DNA from: a virus
Strand: one strand, 5' to 3'
DNA: 36,236 nt
Virus record (IMG/VR): IMGVR_UViG_3300034198_001469
Span: 1 to 36,236 of that record
A program made the translations under genes and the position numbers. A model generated the notes under the pieces. That model was not told the DNA's origin. It did not search any database and saw only the letters and a list, made by a program, of their open reading frames with translations. This document shows, one piece after another, positions 13,822-27,800 of the stretch. Positions within the stretch are counted from its first letter, which is position 1. Each line of letters begins with the position of its first letter.

Positions 13822-15810
13822 TTAGAATTCTAATTTTAAGTATGTTAGCGTTACAGTAATAGCTGTTGAAGATCCGCTATTATTGTAGATTTTTAAATAA
13901 GCATTTGTTGAAACGGTTCCGTCATTATTGTATCCAAACACTGCTGGTGTAAAACTAGTTGTTATTGCCGAGGTTGATATTGATTCAGCAATAACACCGC
14001 TACCCGGTGTTGGATCAGTTGTAATCAATCTACTAGAATCACTGCTTTGCGCACTTGAACTAGAATATAATGTTACCCATGCGCCGGCAGAAGCTTGAAT
14101 ACTATACAATGCATATCCTTTGGCCATAGTCACGGTAGCTGTTACACTAGCCGCATTTGCTAAAGTTGTAGTAGTAGTTGCTACCGTATTTCTGCTGGCA
14201 CCAACAGCACTGATTGTTCCGCTACTAATTGTAATGGTAGAATTGTCTACTTTGACTCCACCCAATACACTATTGCTAGCAGTTGGTAGTGAATACTGAG
14301 TAGCTACTAACTGATTGCTACCATTGAGTGTAATTGTCGTACCGTCAATTTTCACACCACCTAACTGGCTTGCACTTGCTACTGCGAGGCTAATTGTACC
14401 ACTAGAATTTGTAATGCCGCTTGTGGCAACGGCTGGGACTATTACACCGCCAAGTGCTGATGTAGTCGTGGCTGGCAGTGTATAGTTACTTGTATTAATT
14501 GTAACTGTTGCCGTACTTCCTGTACCAGTTGTCGTAACTCCGCTACCGGTAAAGTTTACTGTAGTAATTCCAGCACTTGTGCCCTGTGTAACTCCGCCAG
14601 ATTGCACTGTAACTCCCTGGATACCGCTACCAGCGCCGCCAGTGTTAACTGATGTCATTAGACCAGTGCCGGAATTATAACTAAATGTCAAGCCAGTATT
14701 TGCTCCGCCGGTAAACATTGCGGCTGCTACCGCTCGAATATTACTAGCAATAGCACTAATAGTTCCTGCGTTAACGTTAATTGTTGTACCGTCAGCTATT
14801 ACTTGACCAAGTGTACTGGTAGTTGCTACTGGAAAATTAACTGAAAGTTGATTGCTAACGTTTAACACAACTGACGCATTATCAATCTTTACACCACCTA
14901 GTGTAGTAGTGCTGGCAGCTGGTAATGTATAGTTAACATAGTTAGATGTTATTACTCCACTGCCGTTAATGGTTATAGTTGATCCATCAACTTTTACACC
15001 ACCTAACTGGGTAGTACTTGCAGTAGGTAATGAATACGCACCGTTGGCCGCTGTTATAATCCCATTGTTTATTGAAATTGTTGTGCCGTCAACTTTTATA
15101 CCACCTAGTGTTGAAGTACTAGCTGTTGGTAAAGTATAAGTGTATGGTGCTGTGATTACGCCATTACTAATAGTAACAGTTGAACCGTCAACTTTAACAC
15201 CACCTAAAATTGTTGTAGTTGCTGTTGGAAAACTTGTACTAATTACACCATTGTTAATTGTAATAGTCGTGCCGTCAATCTTTACGCCACCTAATATACT
15301 TGTTGTCGCAGTAGGCAATGAATATCCGCTGGGAGTAGCACTGATTATGCCTCCACTAATTGTAACTGTTGTTCCGTCAACTTTCACACCGCCTAGTACG
15401 CTAGTTGTTGCTGTTGGAAGTGTGTAGGTATACGGTGCAGAAATAACTCCGTTAGTAATTGTAGTTGTTGTCCCATCAACTTTAACTCCGCCTAATACAT
15501 TTGTAGCGGCTGTCGGTAATGTATATTGCTGAGGTGCTCCAATCAATTTAGCATAACTTAAACTAGTAATCCACACTGGATCAGCATATGATCCAGTTGT
15601 CTGCACGTTGTTAATAGCATTTGAAGTAGTCCAAAAAACACTAGTCCCGTCTGTGCTAAGTACCTTACCTGTTTGGCCGGCTGTTAACGGTATTGTAAGT
15701 TGTGAATATAATTCAGTAAAGTTTGAATTAATTTTTATACCTGCGGTACGTAGGGAATCCCCTTGACCATCGTTGGCCACTGTTCCTGTGCTAATTAGTT
15801 GTTGCGTCAT
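13822..15810 (-). CDS. Repetitive tail fibre protein (662 aa)
   Basis: Structural fibre. The N-terminus GTVANDGQGDSLRTAGIKIN plus SNFTELYSQL is a common phage fibre attachment segment. Residues 96-354 contain eight tandem units of about 30-35 residues with consensus Y(T/S)LPTA-T-S-x-LGGVKVDG(T/S)T(V/I)TI(S/N)NGVI; residues 443-536 contain three more. A glycine-rich spacer, about 355-442, separates them (GGAGSGIQGV, GTGSTATVTI). The C-terminal domain (about 537-662) includes MAKGYALYSIQASAGAWVTL, TDPTPGSGVIAE and ends LTYLKLEF. I recall similar ends in other marine phage fibres. GAGG lies 8 nt before the ATG. The repeats likely build a trimeric beta shaft. The next gene downstream is the sedolisin. 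Confidence 0.85.
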   Translation of the reverse strand: MTQQLISTGTVANDGQGDSLRTAGIKINSNFTELYSQLTIPLTAGQTGKVLSTDGTSVFWTTSNAINNVQTTGSYADPVWITSLSYAKLIGAPQQYTLPTAATNVLGGVKVDGTTTTITNGVISAPYTYTLPTATTSVLGGVKVDGTTVTISGGIISATPSGYSLPTATTSILGGVKIDGTTITINNGVISTSFPTATTTILGGVKVDGSTVTISNGVITAPYTYTLPTASTSTLGGIKVDGTTISINNGIITAANGAYSLPTASTTQLGGVKVDGSTITINGSGVITSNYVNYTLPAASTTTLGGVKIDNASVVLNVSNQLSVNFPVATTSTLGQVIADGTTINVNAGTISAIASNIRAVAAAMFTGGANTGLTFSYNSGTGLMTSVNTGGAGSGIQGVTVQSGGVTQGTSAGITTVNFTGSGVTTTGTGSTATVTINTSNYTLPATTTSALGGVIVPAVATSGITNSSGTISLAVASASQLGGVKIDGTTITLNGSNQLVATQYSLPTASNSVLGGVKVDNSTITISSGTISAVGASRNTVATTTTTLANAASVTATVTMAKGYALYSIQASAGAWVTLYSSSSAQSSDSSRLITTDPTPGSGVIAESISTSAITTSFTPAVFGYNNDGTVSTNAYLKIYNNSGSSTAITVTLTYLKLEF
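14203..14484 (-). repeat. Second cluster of LGGVKVDG repeats (3 units)
   Basis: Codons 443-536 of the repeat fibre gene encode three units (SALGGVIVPA, SQLGGVKIDG, SVLGGVKVDN cores) with a period near 95 bp. They are more diverged than the first cluster. Confidence 0.8.
14749..15525 (-). repeat. Tandem LGGVKVDG repeat array (8 units, ~90-105 bp each)
   Basis: Codons 96-354 of the fibre gene. The core LGG(V/I)K(V/I)DG recurs about every 30-35 codons. On the plus strand this shows as CCGTCAACTTT-like blocks near 15475, 15375, 15275, 15186, 15087 and 14985. DNA identity between units is high in the core and low at the edges. Confidence 0.9.
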
Positions 15811-15814
15811 TTCT

Positions 15815-18800
15815 TTATCCTCGATCGAATGTTATATTACCGCTATCTAGCGATGTTGAACTAGTGTCAAATGTTGAAGGACCAGTCGATACTGTACTTA
15901 CCTGTTTAAAGTCCTTATACCAGATACCGGGAACCGCCTTAAGGAAATTAGCTATTTGACTTGTATCATTTTGAATATTAAGTGTGCTGTCCCACGCAAT
16001 TCCTTGACGTTGAACTACTGTGATAACATTATTCACTGCTAGCGGAGTTGTTAGTCTAATTTTTGCACTAGTCCCGTCTACAGCAAAATCAGCATCTAAC
16101 TGTAGGTCTCCTTCGGGACTAGCTGGAGCGATATTGACATTATGAACCATGTAGGGTTTTTTCTTTAATCGAATATTTCCCACAAAGAAAGTCCATTTTC
16201 CAGCTGTAAAATCTGATTGGAAAACTGTTCCGCTTGTGTGCGTTACTGTACACTTGTATGTATAACTACCTAGTGTAATAATAACTCCAGCAAGATATGA
16301 AGTATTTGCAGTCCATACTGAGCTAGTATCATATCCGCCTACGAATACTTCAATGTTGTCACACTGACCATATCCTGTAGGAATACTGGATGTGTATCCA
16401 GAAGAATAATTCCACGTGGTTGCAGTTTTCTTTGGAACAAAATTAATATCATACAGATTAGATACACCATCTGCTACTATCTGTTGTGTAGTAGTAGTTT
16501 CAGAATAAGGTATAGTTTCACTTGCACCAATTTCTTGTACCCACGATCCAATATGATGTATTATGGGAGTTCCGGTACCTAATGTTCCTCTACGTAAATT
16601 TGTTAGAATCCAATGACTCGAAGTTACATCTTGTGTAAGTGCAAAGAATTCAATGCGCTCGCCTCTAATCTCAATAATACCAGGTTTATTATTAGAAGTA
16701 TTAGGAAGGTCAAATTTACTTGCATCTGCAACTACTATCTGTGTATCATTGTAGTATAGTGGATTAACAAGATATGTTTCTTTATAAAGATTTAATCGTT
16801 TAAAATGCACACGATTTAACATATCTTTAAATTGCATATATGAAATGCCAGAATTTAATATATTACTACTATAAGTTATAAAGGTTATCGTATCAGTTCT
16901 AACTAAATTTAACGCCATAGTTATTGAAGTATGGTCATCATTTAGTTTATAATCAACTGCTGGTACAAGTAGTGAACCATTTTTAATTATCCAGACATAT
17001 CCGTCGTTAGCAACATATCTATTAAGTTGTATGATTCCGCCAGTAACTGCTTTGTAATTAAAGAAAGTCACTGTATCAGGTGTTAGTTGCAAACTAGTAG
17101 TAACGTTAATATCTGTACGTTGGATATCTAATACATCATGTCTATAACTACTGATTACTTCAATATTATGGGTATTGTCATAGTTCTGTGTAAATGTAAT
17201 AGTCCCGGTAGTTGAGTCATAAGCATAGGCTTCGTTGCTAGTGACACTAACAATTAATTTTAATCCAGTATAGGTAGTATACGTAGACTGATTAATGCTG
17301 ATTGTAATACCACTTAAATCAACGGTATAATCAGTGCCAATAGATAATAACACACCGTTGGCATAAACTTTTATGTTTTCAAGAGCCACGCTATACGGTA
17401 AGAAAGCAGTCGGATCAATTTTATATGATAATTTGTTATTGGCAATGGTAAAATATGAATTATTAGGCCCTAATAATATTTTTTGATCGACACGAACTAA
17501 CATACTTGTTTCTAATGGCAAACTGGTGCCAATTGGATATTGTAGATTGTAAGAATTTTTTCCTGTACCTACTAAAGTTTCTGTTTTTGTAATAGCAAAT
17601 GTCTGTTGGCTACCGCTGACAATGATATAGTTAATTAAACTATTTTTTGCAGGCGGTGATGAAAAACGTAAACCTATACGATTAGCACTCACATAAGTGT
17701 TATCTGTTTTAAACAATGCTGGAGTTATAGCAGTACCGTTAACGTAGACTAAACTAGTAACCGACGATAGCCACGGCGCTTTGGTGATAAATTCAAGAGT
17801 ATTGCCGTCACCTACAAAATAATCAATATCTAAGATATTACTTCCGTTAAATCCTAAACTGAATATACTAACTGTTGCATTAGATGACGGTGCAGATGTA
17901 AAAATTATTTGTTTATTAGCATAGTCTATACTATAATCTGTTCCGTAAGTGTTAATTGTGCTATTAGTTTTTACAATAATTGCACGAGGACTTGATGGAG
18001 TCTGACTAATTTTAAATTTTGTAGTGGAACCGTTAGCAATAAAATTATCAACTTTAATATTTGCACTTCCAGAATTAGGCTGATCATAAACTTTTATTGC
18101 TACTGCATCAACGACTTGTCCCGGTACTACTTCTTCCGGAGCGGGACTTGATGTAGGTGTAACCATACCATCACCGTCAACTATAATGTCTTCTGCCGCA
18201 ATACCGATCGCACTAGAATAAGACATATTTCCGCCTGATAACGCAGTATCGTAATCGTTTTCCTGTGGTTTAATCGAACCGTCGCTAGTACTTTGACGTA
18301 TAATAAATGTATCACCGTCGTGTGCTGGATAACTGCTAGGAATAGTAATTACAGTAGGGTTAATTCCATCAGCAATAGGAGTTTGCATGACAATAGTACT
18401 ACCAAACGGTAAATCTGTTATAACATTTGCACCACCACCGTCATCTATACTACTGTAACTATCGCTCGCACTACCGTCATCTACTGTAGAGCCTGCGGTC
18501 AATGAGCCTGCTGAACCACCATCTAATGGAACTACAGGCGCCACATAGGTTAAACTATCAATTCTAACTGGGTTATAATTTCCGGTTACAGTTAAGACAC
18601 TACCGGCAGTGATAGCAGTTTTTAAAATTATAGTACTATTTGTTGATATTGTATAGTTTATAGGTGTTGATAGTAAATGTGAAAATACTATAGACTGGCC
18701 GGCTGGTATGTTAGCATATAAAATTTGACTTAGTGTAACTACATTAGTTTGAGTATTAATTGCCTTAACTGTAGTTCCGTAAGAGAATGAACTTGATCCT

Positions 18801-21800
18801 GCAGAGGTCACAACATCACCTAGTTTAATACCAGTAATACTTGTTAGTCCTAATAAGAAAACTCCCGCTAGGTTAACCGTAGATGTTGTTGCAGTTGATG
18901 TTAGTGTTGTTACTACACTAACTGTAGGATATAGATCATTAGACGAATAACTATATTTTAAAGTAGAGCCATCAGATACAAATGTATCAACTTGTTGATG
19001 CACATAGTAGACATTTAATTGTGTGCCAGCTACAGGAATATAGGGCAATGTTAAAGTACGTTGGCCGGCAGTAATTGTTACAATATAATCATTGAAAGTA
19101 GAGTCAAACGTGTCCCATTTATCCGATGCATACGGTAATGCTCCCCAACCTGCCGAAACATCAAATCCTAATCCGTTGACAATGACACCACCATAGTCGA
19201 TACCGGTCATAAGTTGCGTTAGATCATTACCGATTTGTCCGCTTTGTGGGTTGTAATAAAATTGAATTCTATCTGCCGCTGTTAGCAACGACCAGTCTTT
19301 GACGTATGTAACTTTAACAACTGCACCGACTGCTGGAGAAGTAGCGAATGTAACTAATCCCGAGTAGGTAGTATATCCTTTATTAGTTGAAGTTTTTACA
19401 GATAATGTATACAAGTCTCTTAAAACAGTGATATCATTAATTGTGACAGTAGTTTGACCAATTCTTAAATCAGGAGCCCAAGTTAAATTAAACTGTAGTT
19501 GAGTACCTGTTACAGTAAATGTTTCAGTTTGTTGTAATTGTGTAATATAATAAGTTTGCGACACTCGATCAAATTTAATCTTAACTAGCGCAGATCTAAT
19601 AACACCATGTGGCTGATCACTAGCATAACTGTTGCCAATAACAGCTATTGCCCTAGCGGCAGTTCCATCTACACTTGTACCGCCGTCAATAATTACTGTA
19701 GGAGCTGACAAATACCCAGTGCCATGAGTTAATAATACAATTCTATTAACTACGCCATTAGAGAAAAATGCGCGAGCAGTAGCACCTGTGCCTGAATCAC
19801 TAATTATTCTAACTGTTGGTTCTGTAAAATATCCACTGCCTCCACTGACTATTTTTAAATCAGTAACTACAAAGCCAACATTATCAAACCAATTTTTCCA
19901 AGGATATGTGTTTACTATTGCATTATCTGATAAAACTTTTCCACCCCTGATATAAGTTTGTATAGGGGAGAATCTTGAATTTTCATACACTGAAGGAAGG
20001 TCAAAGTCGGTTATTAAAGTTTTAGCAGTATCAACTTTTGAATATGCACTTACATATTCTCTAATTTTAGTTCTATAGGGTTTAACTTCTGCTACATACT
20101 CTTGGAAATTAGCAAGATTATCAGTTTGATAATTAACTGGTTGATTCAATGTTCCAATATTATGAGTCGCTTTGATTAAACTAGTTTTAAAAATCCAATC
20201 TAAATAGGTTTGTTCACTTAGTGCATATCGTACACTAGTAAAGAATAAATCAAGATAGGTCTGTTTTAATTCATCAGTAAGGATATCATCTTTTAGTACA
20301 GTTAATATTATTCTAAGTTCAGTAGTAGCTACAGTATCAAAAGGAACACCGTCAAATGTGCTATCATCATACCCGATACTAGTATTGGCAAACTTATATA
20401 AGTCAGAGCTTAATTTAATTGTTCCTTTCTCTAAACCAACAACCTTATAAGATTGTGTCCAATCTGTTGATGTGGAATTAGCATATTTGTAAAGTAACTG
20501 CCAGCCGTGAGTTGATGAAGTTGCAACATGTACTAGTTGTCCTACTTTAGGAGTTATAGTACTTAATTGTGCAAAAGTTTCAAGATAAAAATCAGATGCT
20601 GTTAATGAACTGTAACCAGTAGCATACCAATCAACTGACGACCAATAATTTCTAACGTCATATGTTTTAGACTTTATTCTAGACCAAACTTTTCCTGTAG
20701 GATCATAACTGTATATAGACCATGTATTCTGATTCTGACTATCACTGTAAACTAATGCCGAGTAGTCTCTAACAATAGAAACAGCAGTGGCACTATAACC
20801 TTCGCCGCTTTTTATTACCACTGATCCTGTAATTTGTCCTAATGAGTTAATTGTCGATCTAACTACTGCTCCTACACCATTACTATCTACTATTTCTATA
20901 TACGGAGCGTACAAGTAACCTGCACCTGCATAATTTATAGTGATGCCGGTAATTTTTCCATCAACAATCACTGGACTTAGATCAGGACGTCTAAATGCAC
21001 CAACACTTATGTAACTCAACTCAGCATCAGTATCTGATGTTACATCATAAAGGCCGCTTGGTAATATCTTTGTACCGTCAGTTAGCGTTACAAAATCAGG
21101 ATATTTGTCATATGAATTTAATGCAGTTAATTTTTTTGTTTCCTGGATTTGATTAGAGGCTAGCACTACATTAACTTTTTCTATTACTTGTTTTAGTGCT
21201 TCAAATCGATTGATAAACATGCTCTGACGAGGACGATTTTCAATGCCGTAGCGCAATTTAGGCGGCTGTGTTAAATCTGGGACTGGGCGATCATTCAAAT
21301 CTTTTCCGCACAAACTGTCAAACCATTTTTGTTCAATCGTTGCCGGTATAGTAGTTGAAATATCATCATTAATAATTTTCCAATGGCTATGAACATTTTG
21401 ATCTGTCTTAGAAGTTTTCCAATATTCAACTGATAGTACTACATCAATTCCTTTTAAGACAGGTTTAACATTAACTAAACTAAATGAATCTAATCCTGTT
21501 AAGGCAAGATATTCGTAACCTTGTCCTCTTGGGTTTCCGATTAACGATGCAGTGTCGGCGGCTGACATATATCGACCGGACACGGACGGAACTATAGTTT
21601 TGTTTTTTACCCAGAAATAATATGTATTTTTAAATGTTTGACTTATCGTGTCAAAGACCTGGCTAATACTATATGAAGTATTTCCGTATAAACTCTTGCC
21701 ACTAATACCTAATGCCAGGCCTTGCTCTGTATCAGCTAGGCTATCCCAAGCAGCCGGTAGGTATGTGGTTGAAACCCATTCATAAATGTCAATGCTCGCA

Positions 21801-24800
21801 CCAGTAGATAATGTATTCCAAAAGCTATTTCTATATACTACATCAGTGTCATTTGCATCAATAAACTTAGCTGTTCTTAAATCCCACCATAATTTTCCTA
21901 CTTGAGATTTTGTCCAAGGCTTGTTTGTATTAACTGTTACTGTAGTATCTCCAATCGAATATACTGCTGGGTCATAGAATGATGTAAATGTTATTTCTTC
22001 AGCGGCGATTCCTGGAATTTTTCCTTGTAGAGGATCAACAACATCTAAGTGTTTAATTAAATCACCAGTTTTTCGATTATATAAAAATGCTCGTTTAACT
22101 TTTGTTGCATCTGGTCTATCGCTTTCAACTCTAGATAATGTCCATGTGTATGCCCCGTTATTTTTATAATAATCATAAACCTGGCCAGATGTGTATGTTT
22201 GATCAAGTGCCAACGGTGCCCCAACGATAACATGATTTGCGCCAACTGCAAACCCAGTTCCATACGCATCGCTAGTTAAATTGGTAGTGGCTAGAGACTC
22301 AGCATAAACCCATTTTGAATTATAATTGTCGTAAATGTCTATCTTGCCGCTGTTAGGATCTTTGGTTGTAAATGCAGTACTGTTTTTATCAAATGTAGTC
22401 GGTACTGTGTTTATATTAGTTTTACCATCAATAGTTTCTCGAGTATCGAGCACGTATGGATTTCCGTAGAGTGTTTGGCTGTTACTAAGTCTAGTTTTAT
22501 GATCATCAAAACTCATTTCTCTGATAGTATCAGCATTAGCACTATAAATCACTAAAGTTTTGTCAGACATGAACGCTAGTGTTTTACCAAAGTTTCCACT
22601 ATTCTGGGGAGCATGATTAACTATTGTTTGATAAGGGCTGTATGAATTATTAGTTAATTTATAAACTATCACAGCTCCCTGATTTACATCAATTCCCTTA
22701 GCGAATGGATCACCCACTGCAAGATATGTACCGTCATTCGACAATGCGATACTAGAGCCGAATGTTAATGTAGTTCCTGTAATAGTAGCAGTAAGTCCCG
22801 ATATGTTATTTGAAATTACTTTAACTACTCCGGTTGATCCACCGGATACTGTATATGCATAGGCAGTTTGTCCATCACCGCTGGTTGTAATCGAATTGCC
22901 TAGTACTTTTCCGTTTTCTGCTAAAGCAGAATTAAAGAACCAACCGTTTACTGAGAATTTTAAAACACCTGACGGGGTGCTATTGGGACTACCACTTAAC
23001 AATAACGTTGTAGAATTAACAACTGTTAATACTGTTTGTCCGCTGGTGAATCCTATTCCGGTAACTATCATGCCTGGCAAAATTCCTGCGGTACTAGTCA
23101 CAACTATAGTTGCTCCGCTACTACCTACTGGATTATATGCAGTACTTGCCTCTTGGACACTGCCATAGACAAATGAATATATTACACCACTACCCGGTGC
23201 ACTGACTAGTATTTCACTAGTAAATGTGCTGTTGTTAAACGGGTTAGAGCCGGCCGCATTAAAAAATTGTATAGTGGATCCAAACAATTCATTTAACTGT
23301 GGATTAGGGCTAATGATAGTATCAACTAGTGTATAGATGTTATTAGTGTCTTTCTTATAAAGACTAATTACCCCTTGTGAAATTAAATTACTAGTTGTGC
23401 CTGACGAAGAAACAGGAATATAAGGAATATTTTCCCAATAACTGTTTGATACGTTGCCGACGGTAGGTGCGTGATTGATTGATACGGCTACTAGAGCTTG
23501 ATAAAAATAATTATGGCCAATTGATACTATATCGCCAATTGCATAGGTATTAGACGAAATATACTCGCCTAGATACTTAGAGTATGCATAACCTACTGTC
23601 GGACTGCCAGTTACAAGCCAAGTACCGTCTGCACTAAACGCTACTGTGCTAGCAACAGTTCCTGGGAGAGGTGTATGTAATACACTAGCAATAAATGGCT
23701 GTTGTACAACTTCTCGTTGGGTCCAAGCAGACACAGGTGACGCTTTATCCCAAACAATAACTTCACCATTAGCTGTTGAGATTCCTAAAATATTTCCGTT
23801 CTTATTAATTGCCACAGTTCGGCCATAGTTCAACAAAGAAGCAGGGCTAGTATTAATTAAGGATGATTTACTATAAACTGGATTATATTTCCAAACTCCC
23901 CATTTACCTGTTCCTATATCGTCAGTCCATAACAATTCGCCGGCAGTTAATCGTAAAGGAATAATAGAATCGATATCATCTATAGAACTAGTACGTTGCG
24001 ATAATAATGCAAAAATTACTATTTCGGTTAATTGAGTAAATGGTGCAGACCAACTTGCAGGTTTAGCTGTTACGGTAAACGAATTTAATGTAACGCTAGT
24101 TATTTGATAAAAACCATTTATATTTGAAGTTTGACTAATACCGATCCAAGATCCTACAGGTAATGTTACACTATTTTGAATTGAAATTGTAAGTACGCTG
24201 ACGTTATCATATGTTACACTAGTAACATGAAAATTTACATCTGTGAATCTATAAACATTCCAGCTGGTGTTCTCAAATGCGCACCATATATAAGATCCGT
24301 TGTTAAACGTAGTAATGTCATACTTAACGATTTCAGACAACTGTCCGAGGCTGATAAACACGTCTGATGACCTAACATATCCAGCACTACGTAAATATGT
24401 CTGGGGCGCAGTTAGTTGTGGCCACAGTGCATTATTGTATCCGGTAGGTTTTAGGTAAACATCAGTCGGTGTCTGACGAATAATATTATCGTAAGCTGTG
24501 GGATTAGGCTGATTTACTAATGAAAATCCTTGAGGATTATTTTTAAATAATGACTCGTCTAAAATAAATTCGATATTGTCAAAAGCACCGCTAGCACCAT
24601 ATTGGCCGAGACGTATTGCCCATTCTTCATAAAATTTTAAACTCTCTTGATTATCAGAACTAAGGACATCAAACAATTTGTTTAAAACATTTTGTGTGCC
24701 TTTTTCTCTAATCATTCCTTGATAAAATTTGAACTCACTTACATCATCTTTGATAATATTATCTAAGTATGAACGCTTTTGATAACCAATTAGGTGTTGA

Positions 24801-27800
24801 GCAACTTGTTGTTGCATTGAATCAAAATTATCACTGTCTAAGCTATAAAAATCTTCAAACTGGCCGGCTTTATAGTTCCAGTTAGGCAACAACTCAGCGG
24901 TAGGAGCCTTAGTTAATTTAATCCACATTGCTGGATTAAATGTTTCAGTTCCTTGCAAAAATTTATCAGCACTGTAGTAAAATTGTTTATACTTAACAAT
25001 ATCACCTAGGTTATAATCTTGCCACGGTTCCCAATCATTTATAATAGCTTCATCAAAAATAAATCCTGGTACATCAAATCCGCCGTACCAATCTATACTA
25101 ACATATCCTGAAATTTTGATGCGCTCTTGGCGATAGCCAGTTGCAGGGGAATAGATAGTGTCACCGAACATAGTTGTATTGTTTAATATTACAACTTGTT
25201 CATTTTGTATTAGATAAAAACTTGCACCGTATATTCCATCATTGGTTCTAGAACTATAACTAACTTCATTATTTTCTCTATAAGAATTAATAAAAGTAGA
25301 CTCTAACGGGGTACCATCTACTTTTACTATTTCATAGTTGTTAAATGGATTAGTAATGTTATCTACAACTGCTAGTGTAGTACTAAACGCAATTTTTGAT
25401 GCACTTGGGCTTAGACTAATAACGCTACTGCCAACAGTGCTAAGGCTATCTAGTTTAACAAAATTGTTAGCATTGAATTGTAATGATGCAGGGACATTCT
25501 TTACTGCCCTGTAGTAAATTCCGTTATATCTTACAATATCGCCGCTGGCGATAGTCAATGACGGCGACCATGTTACCCACTTATCTCGTCCAGAACTCCA
25601 ATTTTGTGTGCTCCAGAACATAAATTCCTTAGCACTAGTTTCCCAGTTAGTCACAGCATTTAGTTTTGCATTATATTCGTCAAATATAAATCCTTGGTCT
25701 TTTAACCATTCACCGTAGCCTAATAAAAAATCTACAACTTCTTGTACCGATGAAAACACAGTGCCGTATGGGACCACTGTAGGTTTAGTTCGATCCCATG
25801 TTTTTCTAAATATAGCGTTCCTGCCGCCTATTACTGGCAAACTAGTTAAAGAAATATAATACACACTATTAAAAGTATTTGTTGTAGTATGTGTAGTTTT
25901 TACGCGATAGTATGTAGCACCATACTTAACTATAGTGCCGGCAGCGTATTGTTGACTTTCAGACCATGCTGTGTAAGTTTCAGATATTCCGCCAACATTA
26001 ACTGCGGCGCCAGATTGTGTATAAGGATAATATTTAAAATATAATTGTGTCTGGCTGTAACCTTTAACTTCGTATCCTGCATTTATTTTGGTTACTATAA
26101 TGCCGCTATAAGCAATTTTTTTAATTGGACTAGAACTGTTTAAAATAATAGAATAATTTTCTTGTGGGACAAATACACTACTAGTTGAAGCATAGGTTTT
26201 AGAATCTAACAATAAATTAAATTTTTCTTTACTAGTAAATGCTCCTATCCTATAACTGAGATTAGCTCCAATGTTAGACAAATCATATTGATACGACGAA
26301 TAAGATTTTAAGTTATCACTTAAAATAAAATTTACAAGATAATTTATAATTCCAGCAGTACGTATGCCTGTAGAATTATTATATGTTGTAAGTAATTTAA
26401 TATCACTAGGTTTAATTCTTAATCCAGTATCACTGTACACTATTTGACCTGCAATATTACGGACTATGCGTGATCTATCTAATAGTAATCCAAATGTTTT
26501 AGCAGGAGTCAACAGCATAGATACTAGTAAGACACTAAATGGATAGTGACTGCTACGACGCCATGCTGACTCTACTGGGCCAACGTCTCCGAATATGTAC
26601 CCTAAACTAGTATCAAGAGTAACAGTGCCCACTGCTAATCCTGCCTGCAGAGGACTAATTAAATTTCCAGAAACATCAACTGGAATATGTTTAATTAAGA
26701 ACGGCTTGGCATATTTAGGAAGTTTTACTGTAGCGATTCCCGGTTGTCTTACAATTCCATCTGTAATATCTTGCCACATTGGAGTATTGTCGCTAGTGTA
26801 AGGAGCAGGACCATATACCTGTGTCCACCAACTAGGTTGAATAGTAAATCCTAACATTTCCCAAGGGCAAATATTAGGGCGATCAGTGTCTAACAAATAT
26901 CTATATATTCCTCTCCAATAGCCTGGTACAGTTGATCCGTCTGGGGCACTATGACCTTGATAATTATAACTAAAGCTATTAGTAATATCGTAACGAATCG
27001 GTTTAGTAAAATCTTGATCTATTAAACTAGACCATTTATAAAAACTAGGTGCCAAGGTTTGATCAAACTCGGTTCTACTAAAGGCATTAGATCGATTGTA
27101 ACTAGGAACTATATCAGCAATGTCGTATATTGTAGGATCATACTGTACTTTAATATTATTAAAGATTCTTTTTTCTAATTCTAAAATAACCTGATCTCTA
27201 TAATCTCCATAGGCAGCAATTTGACTACCGTCATGGCCCTGTATCATTAAAACAGGATTGATTAAGGTTGTATCTAAATAAATTTTAGGTTCGTACTTTG
27301 GCCAAATCCCTAACTTAGTAGGGGTTTCGGGAACAAAACATCCGTCAGTGTTTAGATATTCTCGAGTGGTAATAGTATCGCCATTAGTTAATGACACTGA
27401 ATTGTCTATTACAACAAATCCTTGATCACTAAAAGTATACTGTGTACCATACAATAGTTGTGTATTATTTAGATAAACACCTACTGCTTTATTACTTAAA
27501 CTAGCTAAGGTAAACACATTAGTCAATGGATAGTTTTTAATTCTATAATCAATAACTGTCAAATTAGTTACAATAGTAGCACCGTAGGGAACCATGTCAC
27601 TGAAGTAATATGGACTAGTGTTCGGTTTATTAGCGTTGACTTTCTGTAAAATTAGATCAACAAGAGTTGATGTATCACCATCAATACCTAATGATTCTGC
27701 AACTGAAATAAAATTTCTTTTAAAAATATTATAATCTTCACGATTTTTTTCAATAGCACGAACTATATTATTAGTTTCGGATGTAGTATGATATACTGAC

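Noticed and set aside
15140-15427. 95-residue plus-strand frame inside the repeat fibre gene
   Set aside because: It mirrors the minus-strand repeat units, and its repeated composition is a product of the antisense reading.
13822-15810. Diversity-generating retroelement or CRISPR array as explanation of the repeats
   Set aside because: The repeats are in-frame protein units of diverged sequence; no reverse transcriptase, template repeat or constant-length spacers are present.
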